Shown here piece by piece: positions 1 to 8,199 of a stretch of 64,000 bases of DNA. Source of the stretch: Bog-756 sp963841885. Its GTDB lineage: Bacteria > Actinomycetota > Acidimicrobiia > Acidimicrobiales > RAAP-2. Each line of letters begins with the position of its first letter. Positions within the stretch are counted from its first letter, which is position 1. The translations under genes were made by a program, and so were the position numbers. Where the stretch lies: NCBI GenBank assembly GCA_963841885.1, contig CAWJEK010000032.1, positions 43,631 to 107,630 of the forward strand, written 5' to 3'. The notes under the pieces were generated by a model. It searched no databases and had not been told where the DNA came from. It worked only from the letters and a program-made list of their open reading frames with translations.

Positions 1-408
1 GTTCTCCGGCCTCCCCATGGCCCACCCCGGACAGATCGACGTCGTCTACGACACCAGTCGCCAAGCCGGAGACGTTCGAGGTCGGGGTGCGGGTCCTGGC
101 CGAGCGGGGCCGCCTGGTCTACACCGGCGTCGCCGTCCCGGGCCGGTGGGAGTGGACGCCGGTCTATTTCAAGGAGCTCACCATCGTCGGCTCCAACGCC
201 TTCGCCCAGGAGGAGTTCGAGGGCACGCGGCGTCACGCCATCGAGCACTACCTGACCCTGGTGGGGGACGGCCGGATCGACCTGACCGACATGGTGACCC
301 ACCGGTACGCCCTCGAGGGGTGGTGGGATGCCCTGCGGGACCTGTCCGCGTCCCGAGCGCAGCGGTGTGCTGAAGGCCACGTTCACGCCGAACGCCTCCC
401 CCGTCTGA
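1..408 (+). CDS. Zinc-type alcohol dehydrogenase, C-terminal part (partial, frameshifted)
   Basis: This is the end of a medium-chain (MDR) alcohol dehydrogenase or threonine dehydrogenase-like enzyme, an NAD(P)-dependent oxidoreductase; the zinc-binding N-terminus lies off the left edge. Visible are the end of the Rossmann fold (IDVVYDT, then KPETFEVGVRVLAERG, RLVYTGV) and the C-terminal lid with THRYALEGWWDAL. The reading changes frame twice: near 52-60, and again near 350, where the frame ending SGVLKATFTPNASPV reaches the stop at 406-408. Both flanks read well, so the shifts look like sequence errors. Substrate unknown. It is followed by the convergent kinase gene, whose stop lies 9 bases away. 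Confidence 0.72.
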
Positions 409-416
409 GCTCGCGC

Positions 417-1836
417 TCAGCCGGCCGGGCCGAGCTCCTCGAAGCTCCGGTAGCGGCCGGCGGCGGCCGCGGCCCACGCCGGGTCCGGCGCGTAGGAACG
501 CCCGCCGGGAGGCCCAGGAGGACGCCGCCGCCAGGTCGGTCTCCAGCCCGGCCACCATCCGGGCCAGGAAGGCCGCGCCCAGGGCGGCCCCCTCGGGTAC
601 GCCCACCGTCTCGACCGGCAGCCCGGTGGCGTCGGCCACCGCCTCCATCCAGGCCGCCGACCGCGACCCGCCGCCGGTGGCCACGATGCGACGGGCGTCC
701 ACGCCACTGCGCTCGATCATCCGACGCACGACGAACCCGCTCGCCTCGTGGGCGCCCCGCAGCACCGCGTCCGGACCGTGGGTGATGTCCAGCCCGTGCA
801 GACTGGCCCGCAGCCGGGGGTCGTAGAACGGGGTCCGCTCACCGCGCAGGTACGGGAGCCACACCGGGACGTCGCCCGGCCGGCCGGGGCGTCCCGGGGG
901 TCCCGGGTCCGCCGCGCGCCGCCTCCGTCGCGGATCGGGTGCACCGACCAGGCTGCGCACCCAGTCGACGAACAGGCCGCCGGCATTGCTCGGGCCGCCG
1001 ATCATGGAGCATCCCGGCACCATCGAGGGGAAGGTGGTGATCCCGGGCACCTCGATCCACTCCTCGGAGACCACCCAGGCGATGAGGGTGGCTCCGAAGA
1101 TGACCAGTACGTCGCCCGGACGTTCGATACCGGCCACGATCTGCTCGCAGAAGGCGTCGATGGAACCACCGCCGACCACCGTCGGCGAACCGGGGACGGT
1201 GCCCGCCGGGGAACCGAGGGGCACGATCTTCGGGAGCCGGGCCCGGTCGATGCCGAGCCGGTCCAGAGCATCCCGGTCCCACCGACCGGCGGGGACGAGC
1301 GAGCCGAAGATGGTGGCCGCCGTGGAGTCGATGGCCGGCACGCCGCAGAGGGCGTGGGTCGCCACCGCCTGGCTCGGCCAGTAGCCGGCGGCGTCGGGCC
1401 GCTCGCGCGACGGCCCAGGCCACCATCCGCGCCCCCTCCTCACGTTCGCCGTTGAACTCGTCGCGGCGGGCCACCGGGTCGCCGCCCCCACGGGTCGGAC
1501 GCCGCCCGCTCGTCGCCGTAGAGGAGTCCGGGCAGACGGGGGATGCCCCGTCGGTCGACCGCGGTGATGGAGGGCACCATGGCGGTCGTGACCACGCCGG
1601 CGGGCGGACCCGTCGAGCTGTCCGGACACCTCGGCGAGGGCCCGGCGGGGGCCACGCCGCCAGGCGCGGGAGGCGTCGTGCTCCAGCCGGTCGACCGCCG
1701 GGGTGCCGACGGATGGGGCACCCGGGACCGGGCCACGACCGTCGCCGCGGGCGTCGACGGCGACGGCCTTGACCGACGTGGTGCCGATGTCGACGCCGAC
1801 CGTGCACTCCGCTCCGACATGCCGCTCCGTCGTCAT
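417..1836 (-). CDS. FGGY-family carbohydrate kinase (frameshifted)
   Basis: Member of the FGGY sugar/polyol kinase family (xylulokinase, glycerol kinase, AI-2 kinase relatives), which phosphorylates a sugar or polyol with ATP in the cytoplasm. The N-terminus has the ATPase phosphate-1 motif VGVDIGTTSVKAVAVD; the C-terminal half has GPSNAGGLFVDWVRSL and the signature VATGGGSRSAAWMEAVADA followed by PEGAALGAAFLA. The ATG at 1836 follows a GGGGGAG ribosome site. The span of 1420 bp (about 473 aa) is close to family length, but the frame shifts at least four times between about 1390 and 1770 and once near 520, with recognisable sequence in each piece. It is divergent from the 2-hydroxyacid dehydrogenase, so the two may serve one sugar-acid pathway. 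Substrate not predictable. Confidence 0.75.
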
Positions 1837-1978
1837 CCGCTCTCCCCCACGACATCCCCCGACTCTCGTCCTGGCCACCGGGGCCGGCGGCCCCGATCGG
1901 ACAGTATGGTCCGGGACGACGCCAGGCCGGGTGCTACCCTCCGGCAGAGCTTGCTGCCGACCAGGGGGAAACGATCGC

Positions 1979-2965
1979 ATGCCACCAGTCCGTCCGAAGG
2001 CGCTGGTGACCGCGGCGGTCAGGGGTCCGGGTCTCGACCTGCTCGGCGAACTCGCCGACCTCACCCTCGACTCGTGGCTCGACCAGCCGACCCTGCGGAT
2101 CTACGACGCCGAACAGCTGGCGGCCCGCATGGAGGCCGAAGGGGCCACCATCGCCGTGGTCGAGAGCGACCGGTGCGCCGGTCCGCTGTTCGACCTCCCC
2201 CTGGTGGCCGTGGGCAGCTGCCGGGGTGACCCCAACAACGTGGACGTGGCCGCCGCCACCGAGGCCGGGGTCCCGGTGCTGCGGGCGCCGGGGCGCAATG
2301 CCGATGCCGTGGCCGAGCTGGCCGTGGGACTCCTCTTCGCCGCCACCCGTGGCCTCGTGGCGGCCGACGCCGATGTGCGGCGGGGGGACATCTACAAGGA
2401 CGGCACCATCCCCTACCAGCGGTTCCGGGCGTGGGAGCTGGCAGGACGCACCGTCGGCCTGGTGGGTCTGGGCGCCGTCGGCCGGGCGCTGCGCTGGCGG
2501 CTGGTCGGGCTCGGGATGAACGTCATCGCCTACGACCCCTACGCCGACGAGGCCACGGTCACCCTCGAGGAGCTGCTCGAGCGGTCGGACGTGGTGTCGA
2601 TGCACGCGCCGGTCACCCCGGAGACGACGGGCATGATCGGGTCGGCCCAGTTCGCCGCCATGCGCGACGGCGTGGTCTTCCTCAACTCGGCCCGGGCCGC
2701 CCTCCACGACACGGACGCCCTGGTCGGCGCGCTGTCGTCCGGCAAGGTGTCGGCCGCCGGGCTCGACCACTTCGAGGGCGAGCACCTCTCCCCCGACCAC
2801 CCGCTGGCCTCCATGGCCAACGTGGTGCTGGCGCCCCACATCGGTGGCGCCACGTACGACACCGAGTCGAACCACACCCGCATCATCGCCGAGGACCTGT
2901 GCCGTCTGCTGGCCGGAGCGCGACCCCTCCACATCGTCAATCCCGAAGTGCTCCCGGGCCGGTGA
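1979..2965 (+). CDS. D-isomer-specific 2-hydroxyacid dehydrogenase
   Basis: NAD-dependent oxidoreductase of the phosphoglycerate dehydrogenase/2-ketogluconate reductase family, interconverting a 2-hydroxyacid and a 2-oxoacid. The 328-aa protein has the Rossmann motif GLVGLGAVGR near residues 160-170, the substrate Arg in NSAR (about 236), the conserved acidic segment GLDHFEGEHL (about 260) and the catalytic His in PHIGG (about 287). It lacks the C-terminal ACT regulatory domain of long SerA proteins. The ATG at 1979 follows AGGGGGA at good spacing. A TACCCT box near 1935 could be the -10 of a leadered transcript. The stop overlaps the next start (GTGA), implying cotranscription with the DUF35 and thiolase genes. 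Confidence 0.85.
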   Translation: MPPVRPKALVTAAVRGPGLDLLGELADLTLDSWLDQPTLRIYDAEQLAARMEAEGATIAVVESDRCAGPLFDLPLVAVGSCRGDPNNVDVAAATEAGVPVLRAPGRNADAVAELAVGLLFAATRGLVAADADVRRGDIYKDGTIPYQRFRAWELAGRTVGLVGLGAVGRALRWRLVGLGMNVIAYDPYADEATVTLEELLERSDVVSMHAPVTPETTGMIGSAQFAAMRDGVVFLNSARAALHDTDALVGALSSGKVSAAGLDHFEGEHLSPDHPLASMANVVLAPHIGGATYDTESNHTRIIAEDLCRLLAGARPLHIVNPEVLPGR

Positions 2966-3387
2966 CTGCCGACGGGCCGGCCTTCCGGCTGCTCCCCCGC
3001 CTCGAGCCGGACAACGAGTTCTTCTGGACCAGCGGGGCCGACGGTCGCCTGCGGTTCCTCCGCTGTGGCGACTGCGGCTTCTACTGCCATCCTCCCTACC
3101 CGCGCTGTCCGGTGTGCCTGTCACCGCACGTCGCGCCCGAGCCGGTGAGCGGTCGGGCCACCCTCGTCGCCCACACGGTCAACGTGCACGGGTGGATCCC
3201 GGGCAGCGAGCCGTACATCATCGGCCTGGTGGCCATCGTGGAGCAGGAGAGCGTGCGGCTGACCACCAACCTGGTCGGCGTCGAGCCCGAGGACGTCCGC
3301 ACCGGCATGGAACTCGAAGTCGTCTTCGAAGCGGCCGACGACGTCTGGCTCCCGTTGTTCCGCCCGGTCGGCCGGGGGGCGGCATGA
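2962..3387 (+). CDS. DUF35 zinc-ribbon/OB-fold protein, partner of thiolase
   Basis: Small 141-aa protein of the DUF35 family (rubredoxin-like zinc ribbon plus OB fold). The zinc ribbon is CGDCGFYCHPPYPRCPVC around residues 35-52, with two CxxC knuckles; an OB-fold segment follows. In established systems DUF35 proteins or domains bind thiolase-superfamily enzymes and their acyl-CoA substrates; ChsH2-Ltp2 in cholesterol side-chain cleavage is one example. The GTG start overlaps the upstream stop by four bases, and its own TGA overlaps the ATG of the following thiolase, so the pair is translationally coupled. That arrangement supports a DUF35-thiolase complex. Confidence 0.88.
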   Translation: MTADGPAFRLLPRLEPDNEFFWTSGADGRLRFLRCGDCGFYCHPPYPRCPVCLSPHVAPEPVSGRATLVAHTVNVHGWIPGSEPYIIGLVAIVEQESVRLTTNLVGVEPEDVRTGMELEVVFEAADDVWLPLFRPVGRGAA

Positions 3388-4610
3388 GCCCCGAGGAGCC
3401 GCTCGAGCGGCGGGCCGCCATCACGGGCATCGGACAGTCCGCCATCGGGCGCCGGCTCGGGCGCAGCGGCCTCGATCTGACCATCGAGGCCTGCCTGGCC
3501 GCCGTGGCCGACGCCGGTCTCACCCGCGACGACATCGACGGCCTGGCCACCTACCCGGGCATGGGCACGGGCACCCCCGGATTCGCGGGGCCGACCACCC
3601 CCGAGGTCCAGGACGCGCTGCGCCTGTCCCTCGACTGGCACGACGGCGGGGGCGAGGGACCCGGCCAGATGCGGGCGCTGATCGCCGCCTGTCTGGCGGT
3701 GGGTGCGGGCCTCGCCCGGCACGTCCTCGTCTACCGGACGGTGACCGAATCGACGGCCCAGGGGGAGGGTGGGCGCCAGGGCATCGGAGGCGGAGGGGAC
3801 GGCTCGGGGGGCGTCCCGCGTTTCTCGGGCTTCCTGCAGTGGACCCTGCCCTTCGGCGCGGTGTCCGCCGTCAACTGGCTGGCCCAGGTGGCCGACCGCC
3901 GGGTCCACGAGTTCGGGCTCACCCGCGAGCAGTTGGGCCAGATCGCCCTCAACGGACGGCGCAACGCCGCCGCCAACCCGGCCGCCGTCTACCGGGACCC
4001 GATGAGCCTGGCCGACTACCTGGCGGCCCGCATGATCTCGACCCCGCTGTGCCTCTTCGACTGCGACGCCCCGGCGGACGGCTCGACGGCGTTCGTCGTC
4101 TCGCACCGGGACTACGCCCCCGACGCACCCCGGCCGGCCTGTCACGTCGACGCCGTCGGGACGGCGCTGCGCGGACGACCGAGCTGGGACCAGTTCGACG
4201 ACATGACGACCATGGCCGCCCGGGACGCGGCCGCGTCCATGTGGGAGCGGACGGACCTGACGCCGGCCGACGTGGACGTGGCCCAGCTCTACGACGGGTT
4301 CTCCATCCTGGTGATGGTGTGGCTCGAGGCCCTGGGCTTCTGCGGACGCGGCGAGAGCGGCCCCTACGTGGCCGACGGCTCGGCCATCGCCCGCGACGGG
4401 GTACTCCCGTTGAACACCGCCGGGGGCCAGCTGTCCGGTGGCCGCCTGCACGGGTTCGGCCTCATCCACGAGGCGTGCGTACAGCTGCGGGGCGAGGGGG
4501 GCGACCGTCAGGTGGTGCGACCCGGGGGGCGGGCGCCCGAGGTGGCCGCGGTCGCCAACGGCGGCGGACCCATCGCCGGCTCGCTGCTCCTCACCCGCGG
4601 CGCCGGCTGA
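3384..4610 (+). CDS. Thiolase-superfamily lipid-transfer protein (Ltp2/SCPx-like), probable aldolase or acyltransferase
   Basis: A 408-aa thiolase-fold protein of the SCP-x/Ltp type, not a classic degradative thiolase: the usual nucleophile context (CGSS or CASG) is not seen. The segment LYDGFSILVMVWLEALGFC (from about residue 302) and the C-terminal NTAGGQLSGGRLHGFGLIHE match the non-decarboxylating thiolase/Ltp subfamily. Ltp2 in sterol degradation is a retro-aldolase that cleaves a beta-hydroxyacyl-CoA side chain and uses tyrosines instead of the thiolase cysteine. The DUF35 gene immediately upstream, overlapping at ATGA, supports that reading. An acetyl-transferring activity cannot be excluded. 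It converges with the GMC oxidoreductase gene, whose stop is 11 bases away. Confidence 0.82.
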   Translation: MSPEEPLERRAAITGIGQSAIGRRLGRSGLDLTIEACLAAVADAGLTRDDIDGLATYPGMGTGTPGFAGPTTPEVQDALRLSLDWHDGGGEGPGQMRALIAACLAVGAGLARHVLVYRTVTESTAQGEGGRQGIGGGGDGSGGVPRFSGFLQWTLPFGAVSAVNWLAQVADRRVHEFGLTREQLGQIALNGRRNAAANPAAVYRDPMSLADYLAARMISTPLCLFDCDAPADGSTAFVVSHRDYAPDAPRPACHVDAVGTALRGRPSWDQFDDMTTMAARDAAASMWERTDLTPADVDVAQLYDGFSILVMVWLEALGFCGRGESGPYVADGSAIARDGVLPLNTAGGQLSGGRLHGFGLIHEACVQLRGEGGDRQVVRPGGRAPEVAAVANGGGPIAGSLLLTRGAG

Positions 4611-4621
4611 GGAGGCACCGC

Positions 4622-6277
4622 TCAGGTGGGCCGCGTGCCGGCCAGCAGGTGGGCGGCCCGGGCGGCCAGGGCCACCAGGGTGAGTGTCGGCCCGTAGCCG
4701 GCGGACGTGACGAACACCGACGAGTCGGCCACCACCACGTTCTCGAGGTCGTGCATGCGCCCGAGCGGGTCGACCACCGATGTCGCCGGGTCGGTGCCCA
4801 TCCGCACCGTACCCACGTTGTGACGGCTCTCGGGGACGGCTTCGGGCGACGCGGCGTTGCCGCGGCCGGGTGACGTCGTCACCGCCGTCCACTCCGCCCC
4901 CATCTCCTTCAGGATGGCGGCCAGCCGCGGGCCGAAGTGGTCGGAGGCCGCATGCTCGTGGCGCCCGGCACGGTAGGTGACCCGGGCGACCGGAAAGCCC
5001 CGGGCGTCGCGCACCGTCGGATCGAGGTCGACCCGGTTCGAGGCGTACGGCAGGTCCTCGCCCTGCATGATCATCGCCCACAGCTTGGACCGGATCGGGG
5101 AGTCGGCCATCAACTGGGGATGGGCGGGCCCCCACGGGTAGTGGGTCGCCTCCAGGATGGGCAGGGCCGCCCCACTGTGCTCCACCAGTCCCCCGCGCAG
5201 CCATGGCAGGCCGGCGTCACGGGCCGCCTGCCGGGAGAGTTCATCGCCCACGATCATGTCGTCGTGCACGTGGGTGACCGCCCGGCCCCGTTCCGCATAG
5301 GTACGGAACGGCATGCCCCCGGCGGCCAGGGTCTGGAAGTGGGTCATCAGGTACCGCCCGATGAGCGGGTGCTCGAAGCCCGACAGCAGCAGCAGACGGG
5401 GCGTCTCGATGGCACCGGCGGCCACGACCACGTGACGGGCCGCCACGAATCGCTCCGTGCCGTCGGGCCCGACCACGTCGACCCCGGTCGCCCGGCCCCC
5501 GGCGGTGCGGATGCGGGGCACGAACGTCTCGGCCAGCAGCTCGGCCCGACCGGTCCCGAGGGCCCGTCGGAGCATGGCCACCGGATCGCCCTTGGCGTGG
5601 ATCGGGCAGCCGAAGAAGGAGCAGAACCCGCAGTTGTTGCAGGCCGGTCGTCCGTCGTAGGGGACGCTGTTGGCCGCCGTCGGGGCGGGATAGGGGTGGT
5701 ACCCGAGCCGCTCGGCGGCGGCCACCGAACGGGTGGCCCCGAACATCGGCGCACCCGAGGGCATCGGAAAGGGGGTCGACCGGGGCTCGGCGAACGGGTT
5801 GGCGCCGTCGGTGCCGGCGACTCCGACCGACCGTTCCACCTCGGCGTAGTAGGGCTCGAGCTCGTCGTAGTCGATCGGCCAGTCGGCCACGTCCGCCCCC
5901 TCCTGGGGGCCGAAACGGCTGAGCAGCCGGAAGTCGTCGGCCCGGAACCTCGGCACCTTGCCGTCGGCGTGGGTCCCGCCGCCACCCACCGTCGACGGCA
6001 CCGAGTTCACCTCGCCCACGAAGGTGCGCTCCCCGTCCTCGTCCGACGACCGGAAGGTACGCGGCTCGACCAGGGGATCGGGCCCGAGGAAGTAGCGGCT
6101 GCGGAACTTGACCTCGTCGTTGGAGAAGTCCGACGCCGGCCGGGTCAGGTCGTCCGGGTCGAGCAGGTGGTTGCGCCCCTTCTCGATGATGGTGACCGTC
6201 CAACCGGCGGCGGTCAGCACGTCGGCCACGGTGGACCCGCCGGGCCCCGATCCCACGATCACGGCGTCGACCGTCAC
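4622..6277 (-). CDS. GMC-family FAD-dependent oxidoreductase
   Basis: Flavoprotein alcohol dehydrogenase/oxidase of the glucose-methanol-choline family, 551 aa. The N-terminal ADP-binding motif is VGSGPGGS (residues 8-15), followed by TVTIIEKG. A GMC-typical cysteine-rich segment, CNNCGFCSFFGCP, lies near residues 210-222. The C-terminal GMC domain has SRHNVGTVRMGTDP, with the catalytic-His region, and VADSSVFVTSAGYGPTLT. The GTG start overlaps the stop of the upstream small subunit (GTGA). Paired with a gluconate-2-dehydrogenase subunit-3-like protein and downstream of a P450, it probably oxidises an alcohol made by hydroxylation and passes electrons to a carrier rather than to oxygen. No export signal is present. 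Confidence 0.88.
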   Translation of the reverse strand: MTVDAVIVGSGPGGSTVADVLTAAGWTVTIIEKGRNHLLDPDDLTRPASDFSNDEVKFRSRYFLGPDPLVEPRTFRSSDEDGERTFVGEVNSVPSTVGGGGTHADGKVPRFRADDFRLLSRFGPQEGADVADWPIDYDELEPYYAEVERSVGVAGTDGANPFAEPRSTPFPMPSGAPMFGATRSVAAAERLGYHPYPAPTAANSVPYDGRPACNNCGFCSFFGCPIHAKGDPVAMLRRALGTGRAELLAETFVPRIRTAGGRATGVDVVGPDGTERFVAARHVVVAAGAIETPRLLLLSGFEHPLIGRYLMTHFQTLAAGGMPFRTYAERGRAVTHVHDDMIVGDELSRQAARDAGLPWLRGGLVEHSGAALPILEATHYPWGPAHPQLMADSPIRSKLWAMIMQGEDLPYASNRVDLDPTVRDARGFPVARVTYRAGRHEHAASDHFGPRLAAILKEMGAEWTAVTTSPGRGNAASPEAVPESRHNVGTVRMGTDPATSVVDPLGRMHDLENVVVADSSVFVTSAGYGPTLTLVALAARAAHLLAGTRPT

Positions 6278-6837
6278 GGCCTCGTCACCTCCTCGTCGGT
6301 CCAGCCCCGGGGCTGGACGTCGCCTTCGAACCCGATGGCCCCCCAGCCCACCAGGCCGCGGTTGCCGCCGTACTCCGGTGCCCCGTACATGCCTTCACAG
6401 GCGTGGGTGTAGAGCAGGTCGCAGAAGTCGGGGTCGGCCCGCAGTCGGGCGTCCTGGGCGGCCCCGTCCAGGTCGCGGAAGTCGGACCCCAGGGCCGCCA
6501 GCCCCTCCCGGTACCGCTCCTGCCAGCCCACCACCGGGCCGTTGAACTCGCGCTCGGCCCGGCCCTGCGAACCTTCGATCCGGGTCCGCCAGGCCAACTC
6601 GTCGAGGGGCGACAGCCGGTGGAACCCGGCGAAACCGTTCGCTCCCCCGTGCCGCCCCGACGACGGGCCACCGGCCCAGATGCGCGGCGGGTCGTAGGTG
6701 AAGGCGCCGAGCAGTTGGTCGATGTAGCCGGCCACCCCGGCGACCGCGGCTCCCGGGCCGCGGTCGGTGGCCGGGATCAGGCGCTCACAGGCCGCGTCGA
6801 GCGCGGCGTACTCGTCCTCGGACAGCCAGGCGGGCAT
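6274..6837 (-). CDS. Gluconate 2-dehydrogenase subunit 3-like protein
   Basis: A 187-aa protein of the gluconate 2-dehydrogenase gamma-subunit family (PF13618-like), seen in the N-terminal LSEDEYAALDAACERLIPATD, then VAGYIDQLLG and GWQERYREGL. In known complexes this small subunit accompanies a GMC flavoprotein and often carries the Tat export signal; no Tat motif is visible here, so the complex is probably cytoplasmic. It precedes and overlaps the GMC gene by four bases. The ATG at 6837 has only a weak ribosome site, and a TAGGGC box lies 6 nt upstream, so a secondary leaderless start is possible though the box is imperfect. Confidence 0.85.
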   Translation of the reverse strand: MPAWLSEDEYAALDAACERLIPATDRGPGAAVAGVAGYIDQLLGAFTYDPPRIWAGGPSSGRHGGANGFAGFHRLSPLDELAWRTRIEGSQGRAEREFNGPVVGWQERYREGLAALGSDFRDLDGAAQDARLRADPDFCDLLYTHACEGMYGAPEYGGNRGLVGWGAIGFEGDVQPRGWTDEEVTRP

Positions 6838-6894
6838 GCGCGCGCCCTACCTGGACCGCTCGATGGAGCGCGGATCGGGAACCGCCCCGGACGC

Positions 6895-8142
6895 TCAACA
6901 CGGGGTGAAGGCCACGGGGAGGGTGACGGGGGACCGGAAGGCCAGTCCCCGGATGTGGGGCTCCTCGTCGCCGGTGGCGGCGAGCTCGAGGTCGGGCAGA
7001 CGGTCGAGGAGCGTATCGATGGCCACCCGGGCCTCCATGCGGGCCAGGTGCATACCGAGGCACACGTGCACACCGAAACCGAATCCGACACTCTGGCGCG
7101 ACGGTCGGGCGAGGTCGAACTCGTCGGGTCGCTCGTACTTGCGCTCGTCCCGGTTGGCCGATCCGAGGAGCAGGCCGACGTCGGCCCCCTCGCGGACCTC
7201 GACGCCGCCCAGCTCGCCGTCTCCGGTGGCCCGGCGCAGGATCACCGTGACCGGTGGCTCCCAGCGGATGCCCTCCTCGAAGGCCACCGGGAGCAGGTCC
7301 CGGTCCTGGCGGACCGCACGCAGCTGTTCGGGGTTGGTCAGGAGGGCGAACAGCAGGTTGCCCGACGCCCGGTAGGTGGTCTCCACGCCGGCCGGCAGCA
7401 ACAGCCGCAGGAAGGAGTAGATCTCCTCGTCGTCGAGGCGCCGTCCGTCGACCTCGGCCACCAGCAGGTCGCTGATCAGGTCGTCGGCGGGCTGGCGCCG
7501 GCGCTCGGCCAGTACCTCGGCGAAGTACTCGCGCAGGGCGGCCGAGGCGGCCATGCCCCGGTCCCAGTTGGCGGCGACGCTGGTGATCTCGACGGCCCAG
7601 CGCTGGAAGATGGGGAAGTCCGATCGGGGCAGGCCGAGGATGCGGGCGATCACCTGGACGGGGAAGTTGAAGGTGAGCTCGCGGACCAGGTCGGCCGATC
7701 CCCGCTCGCAGAAGCCGTCGATCAGCTCGTCGACCACCGTCCGGACGAGGCCGGACTCCCACCGCTCGAGGACCTTGGTGCGGAAGGTGGGCGACACCAG
7801 GGCTCGGTGCAGCCGGTGCTCGGGCTCGTCCATCTGGAGGATGGTCCGGCCCATGACCGCACCCATGATCCCCTCGTACACCGCCGACGAGTACCGCTCG
7901 TTGTCGCGCAGCACCTGGACGACCTCGTCGAAGCCGAACACGGTGATGGGGGGTGGACGGCCGGGATCCTCGTCGGGGAGGCCGTTGCCCAGGTCGACCG
8001 GCCCGGAGTGGACGGGGGCGGCCCGCCGCAGCTCGCCCATCCTCGGGTACGGGTCACGGATGTCCCCCGACACCGTGTCCTGGAGCTCGAACGGGTCGAA
8101 CGGCGTCATCGCCTCGACCCCCTCCCGCACGTGCGTCCCCAT
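6895..8142 (-). CDS. Cytochrome P450 monooxygenase
   Basis: Soluble bacterial class I P450, 415 aa from the ATG. The I-helix oxygen-binding motif is AGVETT, the K-helix ExxR is in FEEGIRW, and the heme loop is FGFGVHVCLG with the cysteine ligand at about residue 361. It needs a ferredoxin and reductase; the nearest ferredoxin here is at 31.6 kb. The ATG at 8142 sits about 5 nt after GGAAGGGGGAG; an in-frame GTG two codons upstream is less well placed. It lies 57 bp after an ACAD gene and upstream of the small-subunit/GMC pair on the same strand. This suggests an operon that hydroxylates a side chain, oxidises the alcohol and then starts beta-oxidation. Confidence 0.92.
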   Translation of the reverse strand: MGTHVREGVEAMTPFDPFELQDTVSGDIRDPYPRMGELRRAAPVHSGPVDLGNGLPDEDPGRPPPITVFGFDEVVQVLRDNERYSSAVYEGIMGAVMGRTILQMDEPEHRLHRALVSPTFRTKVLERWESGLVRTVVDELIDGFCERGSADLVRELTFNFPVQVIARILGLPRSDFPIFQRWAVEITSVAANWDRGMAASAALREYFAEVLAERRRQPADDLISDLLVAEVDGRRLDDEEIYSFLRLLLPAGVETTYRASGNLLFALLTNPEQLRAVRQDRDLLPVAFEEGIRWEPPVTVILRRATGDGELGGVEVREGADVGLLLGSANRDERKYERPDEFDLARPSRQSVGFGFGVHVCLGMHLARMEARVAIDTLLDRLPDLELAATGDEEPHIRGLAFRSPVTLPVAFTPC

Positions 8143-8199
8143 CGTCACTCCCCCTTCCGGGACCGGTGGTCCCGATCGTCTCCCACCGACTCGACCGGC

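Noticed and set aside
3738..3815. Gly-rich segment in the Ltp2-like protein (GEGGRQGIGGGGDGSGG) as a repeat or insertion
   Set aside because: It is a short flexible loop in a variable region of the thiolase fold; there is no nucleotide-level repeat unit.
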